This document shows, in pieces, positions 26,584-35,343 of a stretch of DNA of 47,069 nucleotides. The DNA lies in assembly GCA_018780645.1 (NCBI GenBank), contig JADMJJ010000041.1, positions 1 through 47,069 of the forward strand, written 5' to 3'. The notes beneath the pieces were generated by a model. It did not search any database. It saw nothing but the letters and a program-made list of their open reading frames with translations, and was not told where the DNA came from. Origin of the DNA: Burkholderiaceae bacterium. Its GTDB lineage: Bacteria; Pseudomonadota; Gammaproteobacteria; Burkholderiales; Burkholderiaceae_C. The first letter of the stretch is position 1. Every line of letters begins with the position of its first letter. A program made the translations under genes and the position numbers.

Positions 26584-27429
26584 TCAAGTCTCGTCTCGCG
26601 AGGCGCATCCCTCCCGCCGCTCCGCCACAACGATCACATACTCCGCCGGCACCCGGTAGCCCAACCCCTCGCGCCACGGCGCAACGGCTTCGAGGTAATG
26701 CGCCTGCACCCGCGCCCGCACCGCCGCATCGAAGCGAGACCAGGCCAGCGCGACGGGCCCGCCCGCAAAGGCCGCGGCGCAGGCCGCTTCTGCGTCTTCG
26801 TAGTGCAGCGTGTCGCTGCGCCGCCGCTGCAGGGTGACACGCAGGCCCGCCGAGGCGCAGCTGCGGGCCAGCGCATCGCCTTGGCCGAGGCCGAAGAACA
26901 GCGGGCAGACCTCGCTGTGCACCTCGGCGTCGACGATGCCGAACAGTGGCGCCCAGCCGCATTGCGCGCGTTCGCCCCACACCGCCAGCACCGCGCGGCC
27001 GCCCGGGCGCAGCACGCGGTGCAGTTCGCGCAGCGCGGCCTCGGGGTCGGGCATATACATCAGGCCCAGCACGCACAGCGCGAGGTCGAAGCTGGCGTCG
27101 GGCAGGGCCAGCTGTTCGGCGTCCATGCGTGTGAAGCTCGCCTGGGCGAGGCCGAGTTGCTGCGCATGCTGGCCGGAGGCCTGCACCATCGCCTCCGCGA
27201 GGTCGACGCCCAGCACGCGCCCGGCCGGGCCGACGGCCTGCGCCGCGGCGGCCGAGACGACGCCGGCGCCGCAGGCCACGTCGAGCACCGCCTCTCCGGG
27301 GGCCGGCGCGGCCAGTGCCAGCAGCTCGGCCTGCAGGCCGGCCAGCGGCCCGTGCCAGTGGCGTGCGTAGGCGTAGGCGGCGCGCTCCCAGCCGTAACGC
27401 TGGATGCGGCGCTGCAGGCGGGCGTCCAT
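26584..27429 (-). CDS. Class I SAM-dependent methyltransferase
   Basis: The 281-residue protein (start MDARLQRRIQRYGWE) has SAM motif I VLDVACGAGVVSA (48-60), the acidic loop LGVDLAEAM, and FDLALCVLGLMYMPDPEAALRELHRVLRPGG typical of UbiE/Coq5-like and other small-molecule methylases. Nothing specifies the substrate. It lies 11 bp after a second methyltransferase of similar type (27441-28253), making a two-gene minus-strand unit that runs convergently to the restriction operon. Confidence 0.85.
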   Translation of the reverse strand: MDARLQRRIQRYGWERAAYAYARHWHGPLAGLQAELLALAAPAPGEAVLDVACGAGVVSAAAAQAVGPAGRVLGVDLAEAMVQASGQHAQQLGLAQASFTRMDAEQLALPDASFDLALCVLGLMYMPDPEAALRELHRVLRPGGRAVLAVWGERAQCGWAPLFGIVDAEVHSEVCPLFFGLGQGDALARSCASAGLRVTLQRRRSDTLHYEDAEAACAAAFAGGPVALAWSRFDAAVRARVQAHYLEAVAPWREGLGYRVPAEYVIVVAERREGCASRDET

Positions 27430-27440
27430 GTGCAGCCCGC

Positions 27441-28253
27441 TCAGGCGCGGGTGATGACGACTTCGAGGTATTCGCTCGGCACGACCAACGAGCCGGGGCC
27501 GGCGCGGTTCAGGCTGTCCAGCAGGCCGGTCAGCTCGGCGGCCAGCGCCTCGGCCTGCTCGGGCGTTTGCGCGGCAAAGGCCTTGTTGACCGGGCCGTAC
27601 CAGGTGCGGAAGACCTCGATGAAGTGGGCCGCCGAACGGTAGCGGAAGGCAAAGTGGCGCGGGGTGGCCTGCACGGCCGCCGCGCCTTCGCCGAACAGCG
27701 TGCGCAGATGGGCCTCGATGCCCCACAGCGAGGGCGGCTGCACGCCGGCCGGCGGGGGCACATAGCGGCCCAGCACCTTGAACATGCGGCCGATCAGGCT
27801 GTCGGGCGTCCAGCTGGCCAGGCCGATGCGGCCGCCGGGGCGCACCACGCGGGCCAGCTCGGCGGCCGACCTGGCATGGTCGGGGGCGAACATCACGCCG
27901 AAGGTCGAAAGGGCTGCGTCGAAGCTGGCGTCGGCGAAGGGCAGGGCCTCGGCGTCCGCCGTCTGGAACGTGACCTCCAGGCGCTCGGCGCGCGCCCGTT
28001 CGGCGCCGCGTTCGAGCAGGCTGCCGACATAGTCGGTCGAGGTGACCCGGCAGCCGCGGCGGGCCGCCGCCAGCGTGGCATTGCCGTTGCCGGCGGCCAC
28101 GTCGAGCACGCGCTCGTCGGTCTTCAGGTCACAGGCCTCGGCCAGCGTCTCGCCGACGATCTGCAGCGTGGTGCCGATCACGGCGTAGTCGCCCGTGCCC
28201 CAGGCGGCTTGCTGGCGGGTCTTCAGGGCGGTGAAGTCGACGGGTGCATTCAT
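27441..28253 (-). CDS. Class I SAM-dependent methyltransferase (second of a pair)
   Basis: The 270-residue protein has motif I VLDVAAGNGNATL (49-61), TSTDYVGSLL, and motifs FDAALSTFGVMFAPDHARSAAELARVVRPGG followed by IGLASWTPDS, the pattern of generic Methyltransf_11/25 proteins. It shares overall architecture with its downstream neighbour (26584-27429) but does not read as a recent tandem copy. It is divergent from the OsmC gene across a 200-bp spacer that presumably holds both promoters. Substrate unknown. Confidence 0.85.
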   Translation of the reverse strand: MNAPVDFTALKTRQQAAWGTGDYAVIGTTLQIVGETLAEACDLKTDERVLDVAAGNGNATLAAARRGCRVTSTDYVGSLLERGAERARAERLEVTFQTADAEALPFADASFDAALSTFGVMFAPDHARSAAELARVVRPGGRIGLASWTPDSLIGRMFKVLGRYVPPPAGVQPPSLWGIEAHLRTLFGEGAAAVQATPRHFAFRYRSAAHFIEVFRTWYGPVNKAFAAQTPEQAEALAAELTGLLDSLNRAGPGSLVVPSEYLEVVITRA

Positions 28254-28453
28254 GAGCGTGTCTCCGGTGTTGGGTGGCCGGCCTTGCGGCGCGAGGCTTC
28301 AATGTCGCGGCGGCGGCGCGGGGCGTCCTGCCCGAGCGTCCGCACCTCCCGTCCGAGCGTCCGCCATCGGCCCGCGGCGGGGCCAGCCCGCTGGTGGTTC
28401 GGCCGCCGCGCCCTCAGAATCGGCGCACGGCATCAAGATCAAGGAGCCAGGCC

Positions 28454-28984
28454 ATGGGCACGGAACAGATTGCTGCGGCGATGGAGCGGGTGGCCTCGGT
28501 GCTGCGCCGCAAGCCGCAGGCGGGGCTGAGCGACGATTCGGTGGCCACCGCGCACTGGGCCGGGGGCCTGCGCGCCAGCGTGCACAGCGACACGGGCAGC
28601 TCGGTGCAGACCGACATGCCCGTCGAGATCGGCGGCGAGGCCAGCGCGGTGACGCCGGGCTGGCTGCTGCGCGCCGGCCTGGCCTCCTGCGCGGTGACGC
28701 GCATCGCCATGGCCGCCGCCGCCGAGGGCATCACGCTGCAGACGCTGGAGGCGCGCGCGACCAGCCACTCCGATGCGCGTGGCCTGCTCGGCATTGCCGA
28801 ACCCGATGGCCGCGCGGTGCCCGCCGGGCCGCTGGCGATGGCGCTGCATGTGCGCATCGCCGCCAGCGGCGTGCCGGCCGAGCGCCTGCGCGCGCTGGTT
28901 GAATCGACCACCGGCTGCTCGCCGGTGACCAGCGCCGTCGAGCAGCCCCTGCCGGTGGCGCTGCATGTCGATGTGCTGACGTGA
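28454..28984 (+). CDS. OsmC family protein
   Basis: OsmC/Ohr proteins reduce organic peroxides with paired cysteines, though many members have unknown roles. The ATG follows AAGGAG by 7 bp, giving 176 residues. The family features are VSVHSDTGSSVQTDMPVEIGGE-type strand signals (SVQTDMPVEIGG), the central helix WLLRAGLASCAVTRIAMAA with one conserved Cys, and ESTTGCSPVTSAV with the second. Both candidate Cys residues are present. Its stop shares a base with the start of the AraC gene (TGATG at 28982), so regulator and enzyme are co-translated. Confidence 0.85.
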   Translation: MGTEQIAAAMERVASVLRRKPQAGLSDDSVATAHWAGGLRASVHSDTGSSVQTDMPVEIGGEASAVTPGWLLRAGLASCAVTRIAMAAAAEGITLQTLEARATSHSDARGLLGIAEPDGRAVPAGPLAMALHVRIAASGVPAERLRALVESTTGCSPVTSAVEQPLPVALHVDVLT

Positions 28985-29976
28985 TGGACGCGCTGTCGCA
29001 GACGCTGCGGGTGGTGCGCCTGGTGGGCGCGATCTTTCTGCATGGCCGCTTCACGGCGCCCTGGTGCTACCAGTCGCCGCAGGCCGATGCCGCGGCGCCT
29101 TTTCTGGAGCCCAGCGCCGAGCGGGTGGTGATCTTCCACCTGATCACCGAGGGCGAATGCTGGGTCGAGCTGGGCGACCAGCCACCCCTGCGCCTGGTGG
29201 CCGGCGACGCGGTGATCTTCCCCCAGGGCGATGCCCACCGCATGGGCTCGCAGCCGGGCCTGCCGCCGGCCTCGGGCGCACGGCTGCACGAGGTGCTGGC
29301 GCGGCGGCCGCGGCTGCTGGCCTATGGCGGCGGCGGCGCCACCACCAAGCTGGTCTGCGGCTATCTGGCCTGCGATGCGCGCCTGGCCCGCATGCTGCTG
29401 GCGGGGCTGCCACCCATCGTCAAGGTCGGCGTGCGGGGCTCCAACGCCGGTGTCTGGCTCGAAGCCTCGCTGCGCTACGCGCTCGCCGAGGCACGCTCGC
29501 CGCGGCCCGGCGGCCAGGGCGTGCTGGCCAAGCTGGCCGAGGTGCTGTTCATCGAGGTGCTGCGCATCCACATGAACGAGCAGGCCGAGGGCCGCACGGG
29601 CTGGCTGGCCGGCGTGAACGACCGCATCGTCGGCGCCGCGCTGCGCGCGCTGCACGCGGAGCCGGCAAAGCCCTGGACGCTGGAGGAGCTGGCCCGCGTG
29701 GCGGGCACCTCGCGCTCGGTGCTGGCCGAACGCTTTCAGCAACTCGTCGGCCAGGCGCCGATGCAATACCTGGCGCAGTGGCGCATGCTGCTGGCGTCCA
29801 ATCTGCTGGCGCGCAGCAATGCCCCGCTGGCACGCATTGCCGAGGAAGTGGGCTACCAGACCGACACCGCCTTCAGCCGCGCGTTCCGGCGCGAATACGG
29901 CATGCCGCCGGCGGCCTGGCGGCGCCGCCAGGCTGTTCACATGGCCGCTGCTGCACCTGCGACGACTGCAGCGTAG
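28984..29976 (+). CDS. AraC family transcriptional regulator with cupin sensor domain
   Basis: The 330-residue protein has an N-terminal cupin_6-type domain (residues about 5-200; FHLITEGECWVELGD and GDAVIFPQGDAHRMGS). The C-terminal double helix-turn-helix (about 220-320) includes WTLEELARVAGTSRSVLAERFQQLVGQAPMQYL and IAEEVGYQTDTAFSRAFRREYGMPPAAWRR. AraC/cupin_6 regulators commonly control an adjacent small enzyme gene. Here the coupled OsmC gene and the divergent methyltransferase pair are the obvious candidate targets. Effector unknown. Confidence 0.9.
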   Translation: MDALSQTLRVVRLVGAIFLHGRFTAPWCYQSPQADAAAPFLEPSAERVVIFHLITEGECWVELGDQPPLRLVAGDAVIFPQGDAHRMGSQPGLPPASGARLHEVLARRPRLLAYGGGGATTKLVCGYLACDARLARMLLAGLPPIVKVGVRGSNAGVWLEASLRYALAEARSPRPGGQGVLAKLAEVLFIEVLRIHMNEQAEGRTGWLAGVNDRIVGAALRALHAEPAKPWTLEELARVAGTSRSVLAERFQQLVGQAPMQYLAQWRMLLASNLLARSNAPLARIAEEVGYQTDTAFSRAFRREYGMPPAAWRRRQAVHMAAAAPATTAA

Positions 29977-30141
29977 TGGGTTATGGGGGCTCGCCGCCGC
30001 GCCAAGCCGGGAGCACAATCCGGCCGGCAGGCAGGCGCAGCTGATCGCCGGCGCTCCCCTTCGTTGAGGATGCCAGCGGCTGCCATTGCGCATACGTTTG
30101 CGATTGTCCGACCGAGAGCTCGACTCAATAGGAGTGCAGAC

Positions 30142-31743
30142 ATGACCACATCGTCAAGCCATGCCGTGCTGGCCACGGCGCTCGCCGCAGCGATCGCCTG
30201 TTCCGGCTGCGCCACCCCCTATGTCGTCAAGACGCCCGAAGGCCCTGCGCCGCTGGACGCCCGCTCGATCGAAAAGGCGCTCAAGCACCTGGACGATACG
30301 CGCAGGGTGTTCCGCTCGGCGGCGGTGGCGCAGATCGGCGACGAACACAATGCCAGCAACATCTTCCTCGGCGCTGGCGCGCTGGTGACCGGCCTGGCGC
30401 TGGGCAAGGTGCACCGCGACGGGGTGCTGGGCGTTGCCGCGATTGCCGGCACCGGCTATGCGCTGGCCAACAACAACCTGCCGCGCACGCGGCTGCAACT
30501 CCATCTGGAGGCGGTGAAGGCGCTCAGCTGCGCCGAGCGCGCTGCGTTGCCGCTGGCCATCAGCGATGCTGAGGCCCGGATGCTGTCGACCGATATCGAC
30601 GCGCTGCGCGCGGGCCGGCAGGTTCTGGAGCTGGCGCTGGAGAGGGCCCGCGCCGCGAATGCCACGACCGACCCCCTCAACAAGGCATTCGTCGGCGTCG
30701 AGCCGCTGGTCGTCGCCGCGCTGGCGCAGTCGGCGCAGAGCGCGAAGGCCGGCGATGACTTCCTGGATGCCGCTGCCCGCGCCGCGCCCCGGCTCAATAT
30801 CGCCGTGGGCGAGATCCGCGACGGCGCCCTCAGCCAGCTGGCCGCCGCCACGCCGCCGCTGTCCGCCGTGCCGCAGCTGGTGCAGGGCCTGGCCAAGGAC
30901 ATGGGCGCGTTTGCCCCTGGCTCCGGCATCGAGACCTCGGTGGCCGACGCGATGACGAAATCCATGGGTGGAATCACCAAATCGAGTGTGAAGGTTGAAT
31001 CGGCGCTGAAAGAACCTCTGGAGGCGATGGAGGCGGCCCTGCGCGACCTCGCCCCCAAGCAGGCCAAGGTCAACGCCGCGCTGCGCGGGCGCAATGGCAC
31101 CTTCGCCGACGATGCGTTCAAGGACTGCAATGTGGCCCAGGTCATCACCACGCTGGCCGTGACGCCCGCGTCGCCGCTGAAGTTCTCGGCCCAGGCCGGC
31201 GGCCAGCGGGTGCTGGAGCTCAAGGGCGGGGTCAAGCCCTATTTCCTGCAGCTCGACGGCGAGCCGGTGGCGGGGCTCACCTACCCCACCGGCCCGATCC
31301 GTGGCGGCGAGGCCGAGATCGCCTTCAAGCCGGGCGCCGTCACCAGCGGTGTCAAGACCGGCCTGCGCGCCAGTGACAGCTCGGCCGCCGGCCAGGGCGT
31401 GCGCATCGAGATCGAGGTGGTGGCCGCGGCGGCCTCGGCGCCACCGGCGGCTCCGGCTTCGGCCCCGCTCGGCGTCGCGGCGGTCGCTTCCGTTGATGCC
31501 GCACTGGCGGCGCTGAAGAAGGTGAGCAAGTTCAACTCCGGCTCGGCGACCTTCCAGCGCAAGGGCATGCCGGTCAAGGTGGGCGACAAGATACAGGCGA
31601 CCCTGCTGTGCCCGCCGAACAACGTCGCCGTGTTCACCCGCGCAGAGCTGGCCAAGGCCTACCTGGCTGCGGCCGACGTCAAGGACTTCCCGCCCGACAA
31701 ACTCACGCTGACCACCGAGCCGGCGGCCTGCGCGCCGTCATGA
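30142..31743 (+). CDS. Hypothetical exported protein, probable lipoprotein
   Basis: I do not recognise the 533-residue product. The ATG follows TAGGAG. The N-terminus has a signal sequence ending AIACSGCATP, a loose lipobox with Cys23 or Cys20, so it may be lipid-anchored. A hydrophobic glycine-rich segment (FLGAGALVTGLALG and VLGVAAIAGTGYALA) sits near residues 74-112, then a long Ala-rich helical region. A beta-like region follows (SPLKFSAQAGGQRVLELKGGVKPYFLQLDG), and an Ala/Pro linker precedes a last small domain. The stop overlaps the start of the trypsin-fold gene by ATGA, so the two act together or are at least co-translated. Confidence 0.6.
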   Translation: MTTSSSHAVLATALAAAIACSGCATPYVVKTPEGPAPLDARSIEKALKHLDDTRRVFRSAAVAQIGDEHNASNIFLGAGALVTGLALGKVHRDGVLGVAAIAGTGYALANNNLPRTRLQLHLEAVKALSCAERAALPLAISDAEARMLSTDIDALRAGRQVLELALERARAANATTDPLNKAFVGVEPLVVAALAQSAQSAKAGDDFLDAAARAAPRLNIAVGEIRDGALSQLAAATPPLSAVPQLVQGLAKDMGAFAPGSGIETSVADAMTKSMGGITKSSVKVESALKEPLEAMEAALRDLAPKQAKVNAALRGRNGTFADDAFKDCNVAQVITTLAVTPASPLKFSAQAGGQRVLELKGGVKPYFLQLDGEPVAGLTYPTGPIRGGEAEIAFKPGAVTSGVKTGLRASDSSAAGQGVRIEIEVVAAAASAPPAAPASAPLGVAAVASVDAALAALKKVSKFNSGSATFQRKGMPVKVGDKIQATLLCPPNNVAVFTRAELAKAYLAAADVKDFPPDKLTLTTEPAACAPS

Positions 31744-32984
31744 GCGGCGACAAGCGCCGAGCCGCACGGGCGGCCTGGGTGCGCGACACCGAGGCCGCCT
31801 CGCTGCAGCGCAACTCAGCGCTGGAGCAGGCCGCCGCGCAGCGCTGGGCGGCGCTGGAGCTGCCCTCGCAGCGCATGGCCCTGGTGCGCGAGATCGTGGC
31901 CACCCGGGCGCCCGAGCTGACGCTGGCCTACCGCAATGTGGTGGCCGTGGTGGCGGGCTACAAGTCGCGCCAGGGCGCGTCCGGGGCCGAGGAGCTGCAC
32001 CCCGAGCCCTGCGTGATCTTCATCACCAAGCGCAAGTGGAAACCCGGCGAGGCGGGCGACCCCGAACAACGCCTGCCCACTCAGCTGCTCACCTACGGGC
32101 CCGCGCAGCCCGGCCAGACCCCGGCCCGCTGCCTGTATGCCGTGCCCACCGACGTGCAGCTGGCCGCCCGCCACGCAGGCGCGCGGGCCAGTGCCAGCGC
32201 TGCGGTGCGGGTGGCCGACCCGACGCCCGCCTTCTGCCTGCCTGGCACCCTGACCTGCGGCGTGCGCCTGCAGGGCGCGGCGCCGGCCGAGTCGGCCTAC
32301 GCGCTGAGTGCCATGCATGTGTTGAGCCCCGTGGCCAGCCAGGTCGATGCCATCGGCGGCGCTGGTTTCAGCGCCCTGCTGCCGCCCGGTGCGGTGCAAG
32401 GCACCTCGTCCACCTGGGGCGGCCACCTCGACGGCCTGGCGGGCCAGGGCTTCGACGCCCAGCTGGCAGCACTGAAGGATCGCGCCTGGTTCAACGCCGC
32501 ATTCGCGCCGTATCGGCTTTCGACCCGCCTGCCCTATGTGCCGGCGGCCGATCAGTTCGATGATCTGGCCGCCACGCATACGCTGAACATCCTGGTGCAG
32601 ACCGGCCAGCCGAATGCGCCGGCCGGCCCCCGCGGCGAGGTGCTGGCGCAGTTTTCAAAATACGTGGGCCTGGAGTGGCGCATCTTCTACGAGCTGCGCG
32701 TTGGCGGCGTGGCCCGGCCGCTGGGTATTGCGCAGCCCGAGCTGCTGCTGCTGGCGGTGCATCCGTCCTGCCCCGCGCCGGTCAGCGGCGACAGCGGCTC
32801 GGCCGTGGTCTGCGAGAACGACGACGGCAGCTTCACCCTCGTGGGCATGTACATCGCCAGCGGCCCCGAGGGCGCCGAGCGCGACGCCTATGTGCTGCCG
32901 GCCTGGCAGCTGTTCGACCCCGCCAACTGGCGCCACCTGCCCGCCGGCACGGTGGCCTTGAACCCGACCTTTGCGCTGCCCTGA
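31740..32984 (+). CDS. Trypsin-fold protein, putative serine protease
   Basis: The 414-residue product has no signal peptide. A Ser-protease-like triad can be traced in order: His193 in YALSAMHVLSP (where proteases have TAAH), Asp239 in FDAQLAAL, and Ser352 in SGDSGSAVV, the GDSG motif. The last strand VGMYIASG fits the fold. The N-terminal 160 residues are helical and unlike known proteases, with CVIFITKRKW in the middle. It is coupled to the upstream putative lipoprotein gene. The protease call rests on motifs alone. The 3' end is 13 bp from the convergent membrane-protein gene. Confidence 0.55.
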   Translation: MSGDKRRAARAAWVRDTEAASLQRNSALEQAAAQRWAALELPSQRMALVREIVATRAPELTLAYRNVVAVVAGYKSRQGASGAEELHPEPCVIFITKRKWKPGEAGDPEQRLPTQLLTYGPAQPGQTPARCLYAVPTDVQLAARHAGARASASAAVRVADPTPAFCLPGTLTCGVRLQGAAPAESAYALSAMHVLSPVASQVDAIGGAGFSALLPPGAVQGTSSTWGGHLDGLAGQGFDAQLAALKDRAWFNAAFAPYRLSTRLPYVPAADQFDDLAATHTLNILVQTGQPNAPAGPRGEVLAQFSKYVGLEWRIFYELRVGGVARPLGIAQPELLLLAVHPSCPAPVSGDSGSAVVCENDDGSFTLVGMYIASGPEGAERDAYVLPAWQLFDPANWRHLPAGTVALNPTFALP

Positions 32985-32997
32985 GGGTGGCGCCAGC

Positions 32998-34500
32998 TCA
33001 CTTGCCCGCCATCTTGAAGCCGACATAGGCCGAGCCACTGATGCCCATCAGTGCCAGCATCGTGGAGGGCAGCGTGGGCATCGAGCCCTCGTGGAAGGCC
33101 AGCCACACGTAGGCGATGCCCAGACCGATCGTGAACATCACGTTCTGCAGCCGGTGCAGGCCCGCGCCTTGATCGACGTCCGACAGAAGGTCTTTCAGCG
33201 GTCCGCCGGTCTTGAGCTGCGGGTCGCCGCTGATGGCGGCTTCGGCCGCTGCCAGGGCTGTCGCCGCGGCGGGGTCCGCAGGCGCGCTTGCAACTGCCGC
33301 CTGGGCCTCATTGAGCTTGCGCACAAGCTCGACCACCCGTGGCGGTGAGGCCTGCACCGCACCCACTGCCGTGCCCACGCTGATGCCCATCAGTATCAGC
33401 GCCGAGTCATTGATGCTGAACCAGTTGCCGGTGGCGTGAGCAATCGTGCCCCAGGCAACAAGAATCACCAGCGTCCACCAGAACATCTGGCAGCGCCCCA
33501 GGCTGAGCGTGCGCTGATGGGCAGGCAGCAGCGCCTCGGGAATGTCGTAGGAGTCGCGCAGCCAGCTCCAGCCCCTTGCGCTGCCAATGGCCCACACCAT
33601 CGCGGCAACGATGAAGATGACCAGCAGGGTTGCGAAGGCGCGCTTGGGCGCGGCAAGCACTTCAAAGCTATTCGTCACCCCGGCCGTCGCCAGCTCGCCC
33701 TTGTCGTCGGCCAGCCCTGCGTGGAACTGCGAGTTGCCGCCCAGCGCGCGCTTGATGATCGCGGCCCAGGCGGCCTCGTTGTCTGAATTGCCGGTCACAC
33801 GCCGCAAGCGGTAGGTGAGCGTGCCATCCACCCCGCTGGCGGCCACTTCGGGCGGCACGCCGGCCAGCTTGATGCCCGACACCGTCAGCGCCAGCTTGGC
33901 CGGGTCGCCCTTGGTGGCCTGCTTCCAGTTCGCGAGGTTGGGCACGGTGAGCTTCACCTCGCCGTCAAAAGTGCAGGGTTCGCATTGCGGCGCGGGCACC
34001 TGCAGCTGTAGCGTGCCGGCGGTCCACAGGCTCGTCAGGTCGATCGAGAAGGGCGCGTTGTAGCTGCGGTTCTTGTCGGTCAGCACCGCCGTCAGGAACA
34101 GCCGCCCGCCCTTTGCCGCGGGCAGCTCGGGCCCCAAGGCCGGGTCGCGCTGCCAGGCGTGCAAGCGGGGCGCGAGCGCATAGGTCAGTGGCACGGCCGA
34201 GGCCGCGTCGGGGTAGGTGTCGAGCTTGTCCGCGGCCGCCGGGCCGGCACCGTCCACGCGCAGGCACACCGCCGTCAGCGGCGGGGCGCTCGCCTCCAGT
34301 GGTTTGATCTCCAGCACATCATTGGCCTGGCACTCGCTCTTGCCGCCGCAGGCCACGCTGTAGCGTGGTTTGTCCTTGTTGGCGGCCGGCTTGCAACTGA
34401 TGTCTTTGGCCTGGGCCGAGCCGAAGCCCAGCCAGACGAATGCGCACCACCCCAGTTGGCGGCACAGCGCCGCAGCTGATTTCGACCGGTTCGCAGCCAT
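32998..34500 (-). CDS. Membrane protein of unknown function with duplicated helix module
   Basis: The 500-residue protein begins with a signal peptide (CAFVWLGFGSAQA, cleavage near 31) after an AAGGAG site. A beta-rich, Cys-containing periplasmic region follows to about 285. Five hydrophobic segments lie near 287-307, 337-356, 366-384, 453-470 and 478-496. Two modules look duplicated: LGRCQMFWWTL...LILMGISVGTAVGA (334-381) and LHRLQNVMFTI...MLALMGISGSAYVGF (448-495). I do not know the function. The gene is convergent with the trypsin-fold gene and divergent from the next plus-strand gene. Confidence 0.6.
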   Translation of the reverse strand: MAANRSKSAAALCRQLGWCAFVWLGFGSAQAKDISCKPAANKDKPRYSVACGGKSECQANDVLEIKPLEASAPPLTAVCLRVDGAGPAAADKLDTYPDAASAVPLTYALAPRLHAWQRDPALGPELPAAKGGRLFLTAVLTDKNRSYNAPFSIDLTSLWTAGTLQLQVPAPQCEPCTFDGEVKLTVPNLANWKQATKGDPAKLALTVSGIKLAGVPPEVAASGVDGTLTYRLRRVTGNSDNEAAWAAIIKRALGGNSQFHAGLADDKGELATAGVTNSFEVLAAPKRAFATLLVIFIVAAMVWAIGSARGWSWLRDSYDIPEALLPAHQRTLSLGRCQMFWWTLVILVAWGTIAHATGNWFSINDSALILMGISVGTAVGAVQASPPRVVELVRKLNEAQAAVASAPADPAAATALAAAEAAISGDPQLKTGGPLKDLLSDVDQGAGLHRLQNVMFTIGLGIAYVWLAFHEGSMPTLPSTMLALMGISGSAYVGFKMAGK

Positions 34501-34679
34501 ACCCGTGCTCCTTGCCGGACCCCTTTTCCGACAGAGCAGCAAGTATTCGCGGGCGAGCGATCCCTGCCCTCCTCAGAATTGGTGAAGGCGGCTACCCCAA
34601 GGGGCCAGCCGACCCACCCTGACGCTGCGCCCATACTCGACGCCTGCCGAACCTTCTTCACCCTCTGACCGCCTCTTCC

Positions 34680-35321
34680 ATGCGCCTGTCCGTGATTGCC
34701 CTGCTGTGCGGCCTTGCCGCTGCTGCGGCCCTGCTCGTCTGGCAAGGAGGGGGCGAACAGGTGCAGCCCCCCGCGCCCGCGGCAGCGGCACCCGCCAGCG
34801 CCGCCATGCCGGAGGTGAGCCCGCGGCTGGACTTGCCAGCGCCGGCCACACAGGCGCCCAGCGCGGCATCGGCCGCCTCGGCAGCGGCCGTGGCGATGTT
34901 GAAACCCGCAGCGCTGGCGGCGAGCCCTGCGCACTCGGCGTTTGCGCTGTCGAGCGATCACCAGGCCCTCATTCATGAAACCGTGCTCGCCTCTGCCGAC
35001 CATGAACGGCTGGAGCAGGAGCCACGCGACGATGCCTGGGCGACCGCAGCCGAGCGCTTGATACGCCAGGAGCTGGCACGCCATGCCAGGGCCGGGGACT
35101 TTGACCTCGTCGCCGTCGATTGCCGCCAGACCCTGTGCGCCATCCAGGCCTTCAGCTACGGCGAGAACGGCCATCGCGAATGGGTCAAGGCCGTGGACGA
35201 GCTGTACAAGGAAACGCTGGCCGATCTGTTCGACTCGGTCAACACGGCCTTCCCGACCCAGGGCAGCCGCTCTCCGGTGCTGACCTTTCTGCACCGCAAG
35301 CCGGTGGCGGCCAGGCCCTGA
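34680..35321 (+). CDS. Hypothetical protein with N-terminal membrane anchor
   Basis: The 213-residue product starts MRLSVIALLCGLAAAAALLVW, a signal anchor, then a Pro/Ala-rich spacer (about 25-95) and a small C-terminal domain (about 95-213). That domain contains two Cys (VDCRQTLCAIQAF), which may form a periplasmic disulfide. No family is recognised. It is divergent from the membrane-protein gene across about 180 bp and is followed 22 bp later by the next secreted protein gene, probably on one transcript. Confidence 0.55.
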   Translation: MRLSVIALLCGLAAAAALLVWQGGGEQVQPPAPAAAAPASAAMPEVSPRLDLPAPATQAPSAASAASAAAVAMLKPAALAASPAHSAFALSSDHQALIHETVLASADHERLEQEPRDDAWATAAERLIRQELARHARAGDFDLVAVDCRQTLCAIQAFSYGENGHREWVKAVDELYKETLADLFDSVNTAFPTQGSRSPVLTFLHRKPVAARP

Positions 35322-35343
35322 GCCTGGATCCGGAGTTCGACGC

